A stretch of DNA of 37,492 nucleotides from Streptomyces malaysiensis subsp. samsunensis. Lineage in GTDB: Bacteria; Actinomycetota; Actinomycetes; Streptomycetales; Streptomycetaceae. Below are positions 23,355 through 31,507 of this stretch, piece after piece. Positions within the stretch are counted from its first letter, which is position 1; the number at the start of each line of letters is the position of its first letter. The stretch is taken from the NCBI RefSeq assembly GCF_024519315.1, contig NZ_JANIIC010000079.1, forward strand, positions 1-37,492, written 5' to 3'. The position numbers and the translations under genes are program-made. A model generated the notes under the pieces. It was not told the DNA's origin, ran no database searches, and saw nothing but the letters and a program-made list of their open reading frames with translations.

Positions 23355-25037
23355 ATGACGATTGATTCCTTCGGGGACGGAGATGAGTTTGAGCGCTGGC
23401 GCAGCAGCCTGTTCCTGCGTCCCGACGGGACCAATGCCGATGCGCTTGTCGGGCTCCTCCGCCGCGCCCTCGATGAGACGCTGAGCCATCAGGGCGAGGG
23501 GCCCGTGTATCCGCGCACCGGCCAGGAGGGTATGCGTTCCTCCATGGGTGACGGACGGCTGCCGGAAAGCCCTGTCACAGCGGAGACGGCGCTTAGCCAA
23601 TTGCGCTGGTGGCTCGCTGGGTCGGTCAAAGTTCATCACCAGATGTTCGCCAAGAACATCGTTCCGCCGCCGTCGTTCGTCAACCTGGCAGCGCTGTGCG
23701 CGGTGTCGTTGTTCATGCCGAACGGCGTCACTGGGGAGGACGCTGCGGAGACCCTTTCCGCTGAGTTGTCCTCCGCCCAGGCGTTGGCGCGGTTGGCGGG
23801 GTATGACCCGGAGCGGGCAGGCGGCCTGTTCACGTTCGGCGGCACGGGGACCAACCTGTACGCCATCAACGTCGGCATTTCCAAGGCACAGCCCGACCAC
23901 GCCGAGCGTGGGATCGAGCCTGGGATGGCCGTCGTCGGGTCCTGGCCGGCGCACTACTCGCAGAAATCCGCGTGCGCGTGGCTGGGGATCGGCACTCGAA
24001 ACTACATATCCGCTGCGTCGCTACCCGACCAGACCACGGACCTGGAGTCGATGGAAGCGGCCTGCCGCGACGTGCTGGCACGCGGCCACCGGCTTGCATG
24101 CATCATCGGCGCGGGCGGGACGACTTCCAACATGGCTGTCGACGACTTCGTCGAGATCGCTACGATGCGGGATCGGCTGGCCGCCGAATATGGGTTGGAA
24201 TACACACCCCATGTGCACGCAGACACAGTCATCGGGTGGGCATACCTCTGCTTCATCGATTATGACTTGCACAAGAATCCCCTCGGCTTCAGCCCACCGG
24301 TGGTGGCCAAGCTGTCACGTCTTGTGGAGCGTTTGAAAACGGTGCAGCACGCCGACTCGTTCGGAACGGACTTCCACAAGACCGGTTTCGCGCCCTACAC
24401 GTCGAGCATGATCGTCATGCGAGAGGGTCGGGACTTCTCGCGGCTGCGCCGCGACGGCGGAGCCATGACCCCGTTGTTCCATGACAAGGATGCCTACAAC
24501 CCCGGAACCTTCACGTTGGAGACGTCCAGGTCGGCAGCGAACATGGTCGCGACCTGGGTTGGCTTGCAGACTCTCGGCAAGCAGGGGATGCGGCAACTGC
24601 TCGGCCACGCGCTTGAAACGGCAGAAGCGCTCCGGCGCCACATCAATGCCTTGGCAGGTCGCGACGCGACAGCTATCAACAGACTTTCGTACGGCCCGGA
24701 CGTGTTCGTGCGCTGTTACCCGCCGGACGACCCCGCCGCCCCCGAGGAGGAGTTCGGCGACACCAGCTCCGTCCGCCGGATAAACCAGTACATCTCTGAC
24801 CTATTCGCGTGGCTATCGACTCAACGGGTGCCGGACGCTGAACAAATCGCAGTGAGCAAGACCTCCGCGGCCTTCTATACACCGGCTGGCGAGCCGGTCG
24901 TCGCTCTACGGGTGTACTCCCTCAATCCGTACTTCTCTGATGCTCACGCCAGAGAGCTGGTCGTACGCCTGCTGAGGGGCAAGCGACAGTTCGATGCTAC
25001 GTACATGCGTGCAGATGCGTGCGAGGAGGCCCAATGA
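23355..25037 (+). CDS. PLP-dependent group II amino-acid decarboxylase
   Basis: A 560-aa fold-type-I PLP enzyme. The cofactor Lys is K342 in SFGTDFHKTGFAPYTSS, the aspartate contacting the pyridine nitrogen is D290 in HVHADTVIGW, and the stacking histidine is H200 in PAHYSQKSA. GGTGTNLYAINVG forms the phosphate-binding turn. This matches the glutamate/tyrosine/2,4-diaminobutyrate decarboxylase superfamily, and it is somewhat longer than most bacterial members. It would remove the alpha-carboxyl of an amino acid to give an amine; the substrate cannot be read from the sequence. The stop overlaps the ATG of the next gene (ATGA), so a biosynthetic operon is likely. Confidence 0.88.
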   Translation: MTIDSFGDGDEFERWRSSLFLRPDGTNADALVGLLRRALDETLSHQGEGPVYPRTGQEGMRSSMGDGRLPESPVTAETALSQLRWWLAGSVKVHHQMFAKNIVPPPSFVNLAALCAVSLFMPNGVTGEDAAETLSAELSSAQALARLAGYDPERAGGLFTFGGTGTNLYAINVGISKAQPDHAERGIEPGMAVVGSWPAHYSQKSACAWLGIGTRNYISAASLPDQTTDLESMEAACRDVLARGHRLACIIGAGGTTSNMAVDDFVEIATMRDRLAAEYGLEYTPHVHADTVIGWAYLCFIDYDLHKNPLGFSPPVVAKLSRLVERLKTVQHADSFGTDFHKTGFAPYTSSMIVMREGRDFSRLRRDGGAMTPLFHDKDAYNPGTFTLETSRSAANMVATWVGLQTLGKQGMRQLLGHALETAEALRRHINALAGRDATAINRLSYGPDVFVRCYPPDDPAAPEEEFGDTSSVRRINQYISDLFAWLSTQRVPDAEQIAVSKTSAAFYTPAGEPVVALRVYSLNPYFSDAHARELVVRLLRGKRQFDATYMRADACEEAQ

Positions 25038-26095
25038 AGCGACCGTCGCTGTGTGGCCGAGAAGAGCTGCCGACGCGCTTCGCAGCCGCCGACCTTCCTG
25101 TCCGTGACTGTGTCGAGTTGGCCGCTGGCCTGGCCTCCTATGCCCGTACACATGGACTAGCCCGAGTCGAGGTGAGCGGGCCGCCGGCAATGCGTGAGCT
25201 CATCGAGGAGTTCGGCTTTGGCGAGGTGCGATTTGTCGAATTCCACCGGCAGCCCGCGGTGGACATTGCGGCAGTCCCCCGGACTTGGCGCTGCGGCCAA
25301 CGAGGGCTGCGCTGCCTGAGCGACCAGCTCGTCGATGCAGCAAAAATCGCGTCGCGGGTGGACACACCGCCGTCAACACTCGCCGGGGGAACTGTGATGC
25401 GGTTTGCCCGGCATAACCGACTCGGCGACGCACTGGGCATCGTGACCGGCCTCGAGCACTACTGCCGCGACAACGCCGTGGCATCAGTTGCCGTATCCGG
25501 TTCGCCCATCCTTGCCGAGGTAGTGGAGGTGTTCGCGTGCAAGCGGGTGAGCTATGCCCCTTCGCCCAGCGAGTCGATCAACGGCGACGCGATCTTCGCC
25601 CGATCGTCATGGAGCATCCCCTGGCTTGACCGGTTCAACCACGCCGTCACCGACGCCTTTGGAGGGCGAGCCCGCCACCGAGTGCCGCCGCTGCCTCTCC
25701 GCCAGGCACCGATGCCTCGTGACCAAGAGAATGTGGTGTATTGCCAGCTCGATGCGCGTTCCGGCACTGCGCCATCGCGACACTCAGCTCGGCGGCTCCT
25801 GAACCAGGTCTCGGCGCACGGTGAAGTGCGGGTCCTCGGCGGCCCCGACACCCAGACCTACCTCGGCGATGACTTGACCTACGTCCGGGCCGACCTTTCC
25901 GAAATGGTTACCCGTCTGCTGTCATGTCGTCTCTTCGTAGGGTGCGACAGCGGCCTGGGCCACCTCGCCGGTTGCCTCGGTGTGCCTGGTCTGATCGTCA
26001 GTACCGACGACTTTGAGACGACCTGGTCATTCTTTCGGGACTACGCCAGCCTCAATGTCATCCCGCTCGAGGCAGCAGAGGTGCTCCTGTCGTGA
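25034..26095 (+). CDS. GT9-like glycosyltransferase with internal duplication
   Basis: A 353-aa protein from the ATG overlapping the decarboxylase stop, preceded by GAGGAGG. The C-terminal lobe has the heptosyltransferase-type motif LFVGCDSGLGHLAGCLGVPGLIV, placing it near glycosyltransferase family 9. The canonical N-terminal lobe starts at about residue 122 (VMRFARHNRLGDALGIVTGLEHY). Before it, residues 15-60 closely repeat residues 123-167 (shared frame RFA...GL..Y.R...A.V.VSG.P...E..E.F), so the N-terminal 120 residues appear to be a degenerate duplicate. The acceptor and sugar donor are unknown. A second start at the GTG/ATG near 25397 is conceivable. Confidence 0.72.
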   Translation: MKRPSLCGREELPTRFAAADLPVRDCVELAAGLASYARTHGLARVEVSGPPAMRELIEEFGFGEVRFVEFHRQPAVDIAAVPRTWRCGQRGLRCLSDQLVDAAKIASRVDTPPSTLAGGTVMRFARHNRLGDALGIVTGLEHYCRDNAVASVAVSGSPILAEVVEVFACKRVSYAPSPSESINGDAIFARSSWSIPWLDRFNHAVTDAFGGRARHRVPPLPLRQAPMPRDQENVVYCQLDARSGTAPSRHSARRLLNQVSAHGEVRVLGGPDTQTYLGDDLTYVRADLSEMVTRLLSCRLFVGCDSGLGHLAGCLGVPGLIVSTDDFETTWSFFRDYASLNVIPLEAAEVLLS

Positions 26096-27045
26096 AGCCG
26101 CCGACAGAGCAGGCAGTCCTGCGGGCGGCCAGTCGATGCCTGAGCCAAGAGGCCGTGACCGCGAACCGAATCCCGATGGGCCGCAGTCACTTCGTGTTCA
26201 CGGTGCAGTTGGTGTCCGGTGAGCGCGTGATTGCGCGGATCGCGCGTCACGACCGTGCTGAGTGCTTCGCCGGATTCGCGTACTGGCGGCGTCAGCTTGC
26301 ACGGATGGGAGTGCCCGTTCCCCGCGTGCTGCACATGGACCTGAGCGGGACAGCGCTGCCCTGGCCGATCATGTTCCTTGAGCAAGCTCCAGGAACCGAT
26401 CTCTGCAACGTCTACGTGGGCCTCACGGCTGCCGAGAAGCGAAGCATTGCCGACGACCTGCTCGATATCCAACACCGCACGCGCGGCCTCCCGCCCGGCC
26501 CCGGGTACGGCGGTATCGCCAGTTACGGTGACCTTCGGTGCCACCCGCGCTGGTCGGACGTGCTGTGGGAGTACTTCACCGGTGCCGTCGATCAGCTTGC
26601 GCCCCTGCAACAGGAGGTCCCGGCCATTGGACAAATTCGCAGAACCATCCACGAGCTACATCCCGAATTCGATGGCATCGACCCGTTGCCCTACTTGATC
26701 GACGCCACCCACCAGAACGTGTTGGTGGAAGACGGGAGAGTCACGGCGATCGTCGACCTGGACGAGGTCGGATTCGGTGACTCTCTGTACCCGCTCGGTG
26801 TCGCTCGTGCCGGACTTCTGGCCCGTGGACCGGAGGCCGACTGTATTGAGCAGGTTGCAGTGCCGCTGTGCGTCGGCCCGAACCGGCGTCGCGTATTCGA
26901 CCTGTACTCAGCGATCGCATGCCTCAAAATGCTCGCCCCCAGTCCCCTCAGCGTCGCTGGCCCGCCCTCTGCCGACAGCCAGATCGCCGTCCGGCTTCGG
27001 AGCCTGCTCGATGCCTTTGCCGCTGCCGCGGCCCACGAGGAGTAA
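26092..27045 (+). CDS. APH-family phosphotransferase (aminoglycoside/choline kinase-like)
   Basis: A 317-aa kinase-fold protein starting at GTG 26092 (GTGA overlap with the GT9-like gene). N-lobe: FVFTVQLVSGERVIARIARHD and PVPRVLHMDLSG. The catalytic loop is LIDATHQNVLVEDGR: the Asp (D204) and metal-binding Asn (N209) keep the correct spacing, but the usual HGD His-Gly is replaced by LI. The DFG-equivalent Asp is D222 in IVDLDEVGFGD. Proteins of this family phosphorylate hydroxyl groups of small molecules with ATP. In this cluster it may phosphorylate a sugar intermediate or provide self-protection; neither is proven. Confidence 0.8.
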   Translation: MKPPTEQAVLRAASRCLSQEAVTANRIPMGRSHFVFTVQLVSGERVIARIARHDRAECFAGFAYWRRQLARMGVPVPRVLHMDLSGTALPWPIMFLEQAPGTDLCNVYVGLTAAEKRSIADDLLDIQHRTRGLPPGPGYGGIASYGDLRCHPRWSDVLWEYFTGAVDQLAPLQQEVPAIGQIRRTIHELHPEFDGIDPLPYLIDATHQNVLVEDGRVTAIVDLDEVGFGDSLYPLGVARAGLLARGPEADCIEQVAVPLCVGPNRRRVFDLYSAIACLKMLAPSPLSVAGPPSADSQIAVRLRSLLDAFAAAAAHEE

Positions 27046-27049
27046 CGTC

Positions 27050-28192
27050 ATGGCCGGTATCGTCTTTGTGAGTATCGACGACTTCACCCGCGAGGGCTTT
27101 ACCAATGGCCTGTTCTTGCAGGTGCGCGAACTACTAAAACGCGTCGTAACCCGAGGGCACCCGACCAGCCTCGCCTGTATCGCGCAGAGCAGGAACCCCG
27201 GAGTCGGACGCAGAACTCGAACCATCCAGGGTTGCGCTGTCCACGAAACCTTCATCGGTGCTCCGGGGGTAGCCAGTGCGTACCGGCGGGCTCTTCAAGA
27301 TATTTTGAACGACCTGGACCCCGATGTGATCCTGCTCAACTCGTGTGCGGTTCGGCTCAATGAAGCGCATCATGCGGTGCTGGACGAAAGCCTTGCGAGC
27401 GGTCGGCAGGTAGCCGTGCTCGTGACCGACCAGCTCTACCCCACAAGCAGAGACCACCCTGAAGATGAGGTGCGGAGCTACTACAACCTGATGCGGCAGA
27501 CCAGCGTGCACGCGGTCAGCCAGACCATCGCCGACGCCTTCCACGGCCAAACCGGTGTGCCAGCGCAGGTTCTCCCTAACCTCCTACCCGAGCGACGAGT
27601 CGCCCCGGCACCTTTGGGGGCAGAGAGTCGATTTCTGACATTGATCAATCACCACCCGATCAAGGGCCGGCGTGTCTGGGACGCGCTCATTCGGCAGCGC
27701 CCCAGCGATGCCTATCTGGCCGTGGAAACCTGGCCCGATGTCCCGGCGTATGTGCCGCCCTCACCGAATGTCGAAGTGGCCGCATTCACCCCGGATCCCA
27801 ACACGATCTACAGCCGCACCAGGATTCTGCTGGTGCCGTCGTTGGGCCCGGAAGGTCTCGCACGAGTCACGCTTGAAGCAATGGAGTCAGGAGTGCCTGT
27901 CATAGCTCACCGGATAGGCAGCCTGCCCGAACTCGGGAACGCCGCGATGTTTATCGCCCCGCCGCCGATCGCCGGCTACGAGCTCGATGGCAATGTGCTG
28001 TATCCCATGGTTTCCCAGAATGACGTGGAGCGGGCTGCGCAAGATCTCGGGCAGGCGATCGACGCTCTTGATCATGATCCGGCACTCCGGGCCCGATTCG
28101 TGACCACCGGCAGAGCGCTCGTGCGTGACTACCGTGATCACAGCGAGGCTGTTTCCGACCGGCTGCTCGACGCATGGTTCGGGGCTGTGTGA
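27050..28192 (+). CDS. GT4 family glycosyltransferase
   Basis: A 380-aa GT-B-fold protein. ATG at 27050 follows GAGGAG (27037-27042), 5 nt after the kinase stop. The N-lobe begins GIVFVSIDDFTREGFTNGLFLQVRELLKRV. The C-lobe has LINHHPIKGRRVWDALI and the nucleotide-sugar-binding motif EGLARVTLEAMESGVPVIAHRIGSLPELG with the paired Glu (E-x7-E). It would be a retaining transferase using a nucleotide sugar. It is the last tightly packed gene of the DUF4254-decarboxylase-GT9-kinase-GT4 run; 138 bp separate it from the tyrosyl-tRNA synthetase. Confidence 0.85.
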   Translation: MAGIVFVSIDDFTREGFTNGLFLQVRELLKRVVTRGHPTSLACIAQSRNPGVGRRTRTIQGCAVHETFIGAPGVASAYRRALQDILNDLDPDVILLNSCAVRLNEAHHAVLDESLASGRQVAVLVTDQLYPTSRDHPEDEVRSYYNLMRQTSVHAVSQTIADAFHGQTGVPAQVLPNLLPERRVAPAPLGAESRFLTLINHHPIKGRRVWDALIRQRPSDAYLAVETWPDVPAYVPPSPNVEVAAFTPDPNTIYSRTRILLVPSLGPEGLARVTLEAMESGVPVIAHRIGSLPELGNAAMFIAPPPIAGYELDGNVLYPMVSQNDVERAAQDLGQAIDALDHDPALRARFVTTGRALVRDYRDHSEAVSDRLLDAWFGAV

Positions 28193-28330
28193 CTCAGGGC
28201 ACTCAGATGTGGGGTGATCTTGGCTTTTCCGCCGTACGCGATGCCGCTGACCAGCACAAACGCGGAGGCTTCGACTGGACGACTAGACTGGCCGCCGCAC
28301 TGTAGGCGCGACTCAAGGAGACACGGGACC

Positions 28331-29599
28331 GTGACGGCCATCGTCGACGAGCTCACGTGGCGCGGGCTGATCGCCCATGCCACTGACGAGGATGCATTGC
28401 GCAAGGCTCTCGCGGACGGCCCTGTCACGTTCTATTGCGGCTTCGACCCGACCGCGGCCAGCCTGCACGTCGGCCACCTGGTGCAGGTGCTCACCCTCCG
28501 CCGACTCCAGCAGGCCGGGCACCGACCGCTGGCGCTCGTGGGCGGCGCGACCGGCCACATCGGCGATCCTCGGCCGACCGCCGAGCGCACCTTGAACGAC
28601 CCGGAGACGATCGCCGAGTGGGTGACCCGGCTGCGGGCGCAGATCGAGCCGTACCTCTCCTTCGAGGGCGACAACGCGGCGACCATGGTCAACAACCTGG
28701 ACTGGACCGGGGGCATGACCGTGATCGAGTTCCTGCGGGATATCGGCAAGCACTTCCGGGTGAACAAGATGCTCTCCAAGGACTCGGTCGCTCAGCGCCT
28801 GGCGTCCGATCAGGGCATCAGCTTTACGGAGTTCAGCTACCAGTTGCTTCAGGGGATGGACTTCCTGGAGCTGTACCGGCGGTATGGCTGCACCCTCCAG
28901 ACGGGGGGAAGCGACCAGTGGGGCAACCTCACGGCCGGTCTGGACTTGATTCACCGCCTGGAGCCGCACGCCGAGGTGCATGCGCTGGCCACGCCGCTGA
29001 TGACGAAGGCGGACGGCACCAAGTTCGGCAAGACCGAGACGGGCACGCTTTGGCTCGACCCGGAGATGACCACGCCGTACGCGTTCTACCAGTTCTGGCT
29101 GAACACCGACGACCGGGACATCTCGCGCTACACGCGCATCCTCTCCTTCAAGTCCCGCGAGGAGCTGGAGGAGCTGGAAAAGGTGACCGAGGAGCGGCCG
29201 CAAGCCCGTACCGCGCAGCGTGCCCTTGCCGAGGAGCTGACCACGTTGGTGCACGGCGCCGACCAGTGCGCCGCTGTGATCGCAGCGTCAAAGGCGCTGT
29301 TCGGGCAGGGCGAGCTCACCGAACTCGACGAGGCAACGCTGGCCGCCGCGATCTCAGAGCTCCCGAACGCCAAGGTGAGCGAGCTCGGCCAGGTCACCGA
29401 CCTGTTCGCGGAGGTCGGCCTGGCGCCGAGCAAGTCGGCAGCCCGCCGCACCGTGAAAGAGGGCGGCGCCTACGTGAACAACGTCAAGGTGACCGCCGAG
29501 GATGCCGTGGTCGCGGCCGACGAGCTCCTTCACGGACGCTGGTTGGTGCTGCGCAGGGGGAAGAAGAATCTGGCGGCTATCGAGGTCACCGGAGCCTGA
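28331..29599 (+). CDS. tyrS: tyrosyl-tRNA synthetase
   Basis: A complete 422-aa class I TyrRS. The HIGH-type motif is HVGH (residues 46-49, after GFDPTAASL), the tyrosine pocket TGGSDQWGN is intact, and the KMSKS-type motif is KFGKT (231-235). A C-terminal S4 RNA-binding domain ends GGAYVNNVKVTAEDAVVAADELLHGRWLVLRRGKKNL. GTG at 28331 has AAGGAG 9 nt upstream, and TAGACT at 28284-28289 is a possible -10. The sequence looks like a normal actinobacterial housekeeping TyrRS, yet it lies in an accessory island. It may be an extra copy serving the cluster, or the only copy next to which the island landed; the window cannot tell. Confidence 0.95.
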   Translation: MTAIVDELTWRGLIAHATDEDALRKALADGPVTFYCGFDPTAASLHVGHLVQVLTLRRLQQAGHRPLALVGGATGHIGDPRPTAERTLNDPETIAEWVTRLRAQIEPYLSFEGDNAATMVNNLDWTGGMTVIEFLRDIGKHFRVNKMLSKDSVAQRLASDQGISFTEFSYQLLQGMDFLELYRRYGCTLQTGGSDQWGNLTAGLDLIHRLEPHAEVHALATPLMTKADGTKFGKTETGTLWLDPEMTTPYAFYQFWLNTDDRDISRYTRILSFKSREELEELEKVTEERPQARTAQRALAEELTTLVHGADQCAAVIAASKALFGQGELTELDEATLAAAISELPNAKVSELGQVTDLFAEVGLAPSKSAARRTVKEGGAYVNNVKVTAEDAVVAADELLHGRWLVLRRGKKNLAAIEVTGA

Positions 29600-29624
29600 A
29601 GCAGACCGGGAGACGGAAGCTCAG

Positions 29625-29656
29625 CCGTGAGCCGGGGGAGTGCCTCCGGCTCACGG
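29625..29656. terminator. bidirectional hairpin terminator
   Basis: A perfect 11-bp stem, CCGTGAGCCGG (29625-29635) with CCGGCTCACGG (29646-29656), lies between the convergent tyrS and HAD phosphatase genes. Either transcript could end here. Confidence 0.85.
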
Positions 29657-29689
29657 AGCCAAGTGGCAGGAGCAAGGCGCTGCGGAAGT

Positions 29690-30349
29690 TCAGTGGGTAG
29701 TGGTGGCCAGCAGCTTGGGCAGGTCGCGCATCTCGTCGAACAGCTTGGTGCTTGGCCCTTCCAGCCGCGAGGCCGGCGTGAGACCGCCGCAGTAGCCGAA
29801 AGTCCGCATACCGGCGGCACGGGCTGCCTGAACCCCGTACGCACTGTCCTCGATCACCACGCACCGCCCGGGTTCTACACCCATGGATCGCGCAGCGTGC
29901 AGGAAGAGGTCGGGGGCAGGCTTGCCTCGGGCGACATCGGCTGCGCTGAAGATGTGCCCCTCGAAATGGTCTCTGAGACCGACGATCTCCAGGTTTCTCC
30001 TGAGGCTGGCGTGACCAGTGTTCGATGCGACGCAGACAGGCATCGCAAGGCTGTTCAGGGCTTCCATGACGCCATCGACAGCGGTCAAGTCAGCTTCGAG
30101 GGCCGCCTGGTAGAGATGCTCGTATTGCCGCAGCCAGTTCTTCTCTAGGCGCCGTCCAAGCCGTTCCTCCACGGCGGCCGTGTAGACCTCGGTGGAGGAG
30201 CCGACGAACTTCTCGATGATCTCCTCCTCGGTGAACGCGCACCCCAGGTCAGCCGTGATCATCGCGTCCACTCTGACGCATATCCGCTCGCTGTCCACCA
30301 GTACGCCATCACAATCGAAGATCGCCAGATCGACAGGACTCCGCGTCAT
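29690..30349 (-). CDS. HAD-superfamily phosphatase (beta-phosphoglucomutase-like)
   Basis: A 219-aa HAD hydrolase. Motif I is FDCDGVLVDSE with the nucleophile Asp near residue 11, motif II VCVASNTG, motif III Lys in RGKPAPDLF, and motif IV VVIEDSAYG. The helical cap follows motif I (DLGCAFTEEEIIEKFVG). Such enzymes dephosphorylate or isomerise sugar phosphates. ATG at 30349 lacks a Shine-Dalgarno sequence but a TACACT hexamer is 8 nt upstream, suggesting a leaderless transcript. It is convergent with tyrS and could act in the cluster's sugar metabolism, an inference from position only. Confidence 0.88.
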   Translation of the reverse strand: MTRSPVDLAIFDCDGVLVDSERICVRVDAMITADLGCAFTEEEIIEKFVGSSTEVYTAAVEERLGRRLEKNWLRQYEHLYQAALEADLTAVDGVMEALNSLAMPVCVASNTGHASLRRNLEIVGLRDHFEGHIFSAADVARGKPAPDLFLHAARSMGVEPGRCVVIEDSAYGVQAARAAGMRTFGYCGGLTPASRLEGPSTKLFDEMRDLPKLLATTTH

Positions 30350-30559
30350 GAGCGGCAGTGTAGACCCGCGGTGACCAACCCCCGTGCCGCGTATGGTCGT
30401 CGTCGGGTTCGCCGCTTCTGCAATGTCTGCCATCGGCAGCGCTCGACGGACTGGCTGGCAGCGCGTGGCATTGCGCACGTGGTCCTCGCGTCCTACAAAG
30501 CCGCGGTGATGGTCACCGCACGCCACAGTAGCTTCGTCGCTGGCTGGGGCGGGGGTACT

Positions 30560-31381
30560 TCATTGCGCTGGGGTGGGGACGGTGGAGGCGTGGCTGCCGA
30601 AGGCGAGGGTGGCCAGCGTCAGGGTGCGCAATTGGCTGGAGGTGGCGGTCCAGGCTGTCCACTGGTGCGCGAAGGGTTCTTCCGCGACGGGAAGACTGGC
30701 GTCGGGGGCCGCGCGGTGGGCGAGTGTGCGCAAGGTGAGGTCGTGGTGGGGATAGAGGGCGAAATCGCCCAGGTAGTCGGCTGCTGCTACGGCGGCGGTC
30801 CAACTGTCGACTTTGTGAATGTCGCTCAGTGCGGTGACCAGAGCGTGGCCCTCGAGTTGTCTCCACGCGGTGGCATGGAGCAGGTAGGCATGGGCGGCCG
30901 ATCGTAGGCTTGCCTGGAGGGTGGCGATTTTGGCCCTGTGGAAGGTGTGGTCCGGCAGGCCGAGCATCCTCTTCGGGGTAGGGGTGAGGTGGAGGGCTCC
31001 GTATGGGCTCTCGAAGACAGGCCCATAGAGGGTGCACCAACGGTGGTAGAGCCTGCGACTGGCGCCGGGAGGGAGCTGTCGCTGTCGCAGTATCGCGACG
31101 CACAGGGCGTCCCATAGCGAGGGGTTCGAGATGCGCACGATTGTTCCTAAGGGGGCCAGCGCATCGGCGAGCTGGTGTGGCACGGCCGGGGGAAGCTGGT
31201 GGTGATGGGTGTACGTGAGGTCGGGGAGGCTTCCATCGCCGGCCATGGGCATGAAGTCAAGGGCTTGCCCGTCCCAGGAGGCTAGCCAAGTGCCGCCCTG
31301 TTCGTTGGACAGCAGCCGGTAGCAACGGGACTCGGTGTCGGTCCAGCCGGGGTGGTCGGTGCACAAGCTCGCGTGAGCCAA
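30560..31381 (-). CDS. divergent AlkA-like HhH-GPD protein
   Basis: A 273-aa protein with TTG start at 31381 (AGGAA 6 nt upstream). It resembles DNA-3-methyladenine glycosylase II: a beta-rich N-terminus, PSLWDALCVAILRQRQLPPGASRRL (residues 87-111, the conserved first helices), then IHKVDSWTAAVAAADYLGDFALYPHHDLTLR (188-218). The aligned catalytic Asp is D214 and the W-T-A of the HhH motif is kept, but the hairpin glycines (normally GIGPWTA) are replaced by KVD. Such a loss may alter DNA binding. It may excise modified bases or have another role; the family call is based on these motifs only. Confidence 0.65.
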   Translation of the reverse strand: MAHASLCTDHPGWTDTESRCYRLLSNEQGGTWLASWDGQALDFMPMAGDGSLPDLTYTHHHQLPPAVPHQLADALAPLGTIVRISNPSLWDALCVAILRQRQLPPGASRRLYHRWCTLYGPVFESPYGALHLTPTPKRMLGLPDHTFHRAKIATLQASLRSAAHAYLLHATAWRQLEGHALVTALSDIHKVDSWTAAVAAADYLGDFALYPHHDLTLRTLAHRAAPDASLPVAEEPFAHQWTAWTATSSQLRTLTLATLAFGSHASTVPTPAQ

Positions 31382-31507
31382 GGTGTTTCCTGTCTGATGG
31401 TGATGGCGGGATACAGAGATGTGTGGAGCGGTGGCTCGTGTGCCGAGGGACCCGAGCTGAGATGGGGCGTGGCAACCCCCCGGACGGTGTGGATGCTTGA
31501 GGGCCGG

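Noticed and set aside
28193..28330. T-box or other riboswitch before the TyrRS gene
   Set aside because: The 138-bp leader lacks a T-box consensus and room for the specifier and antiterminator structures.
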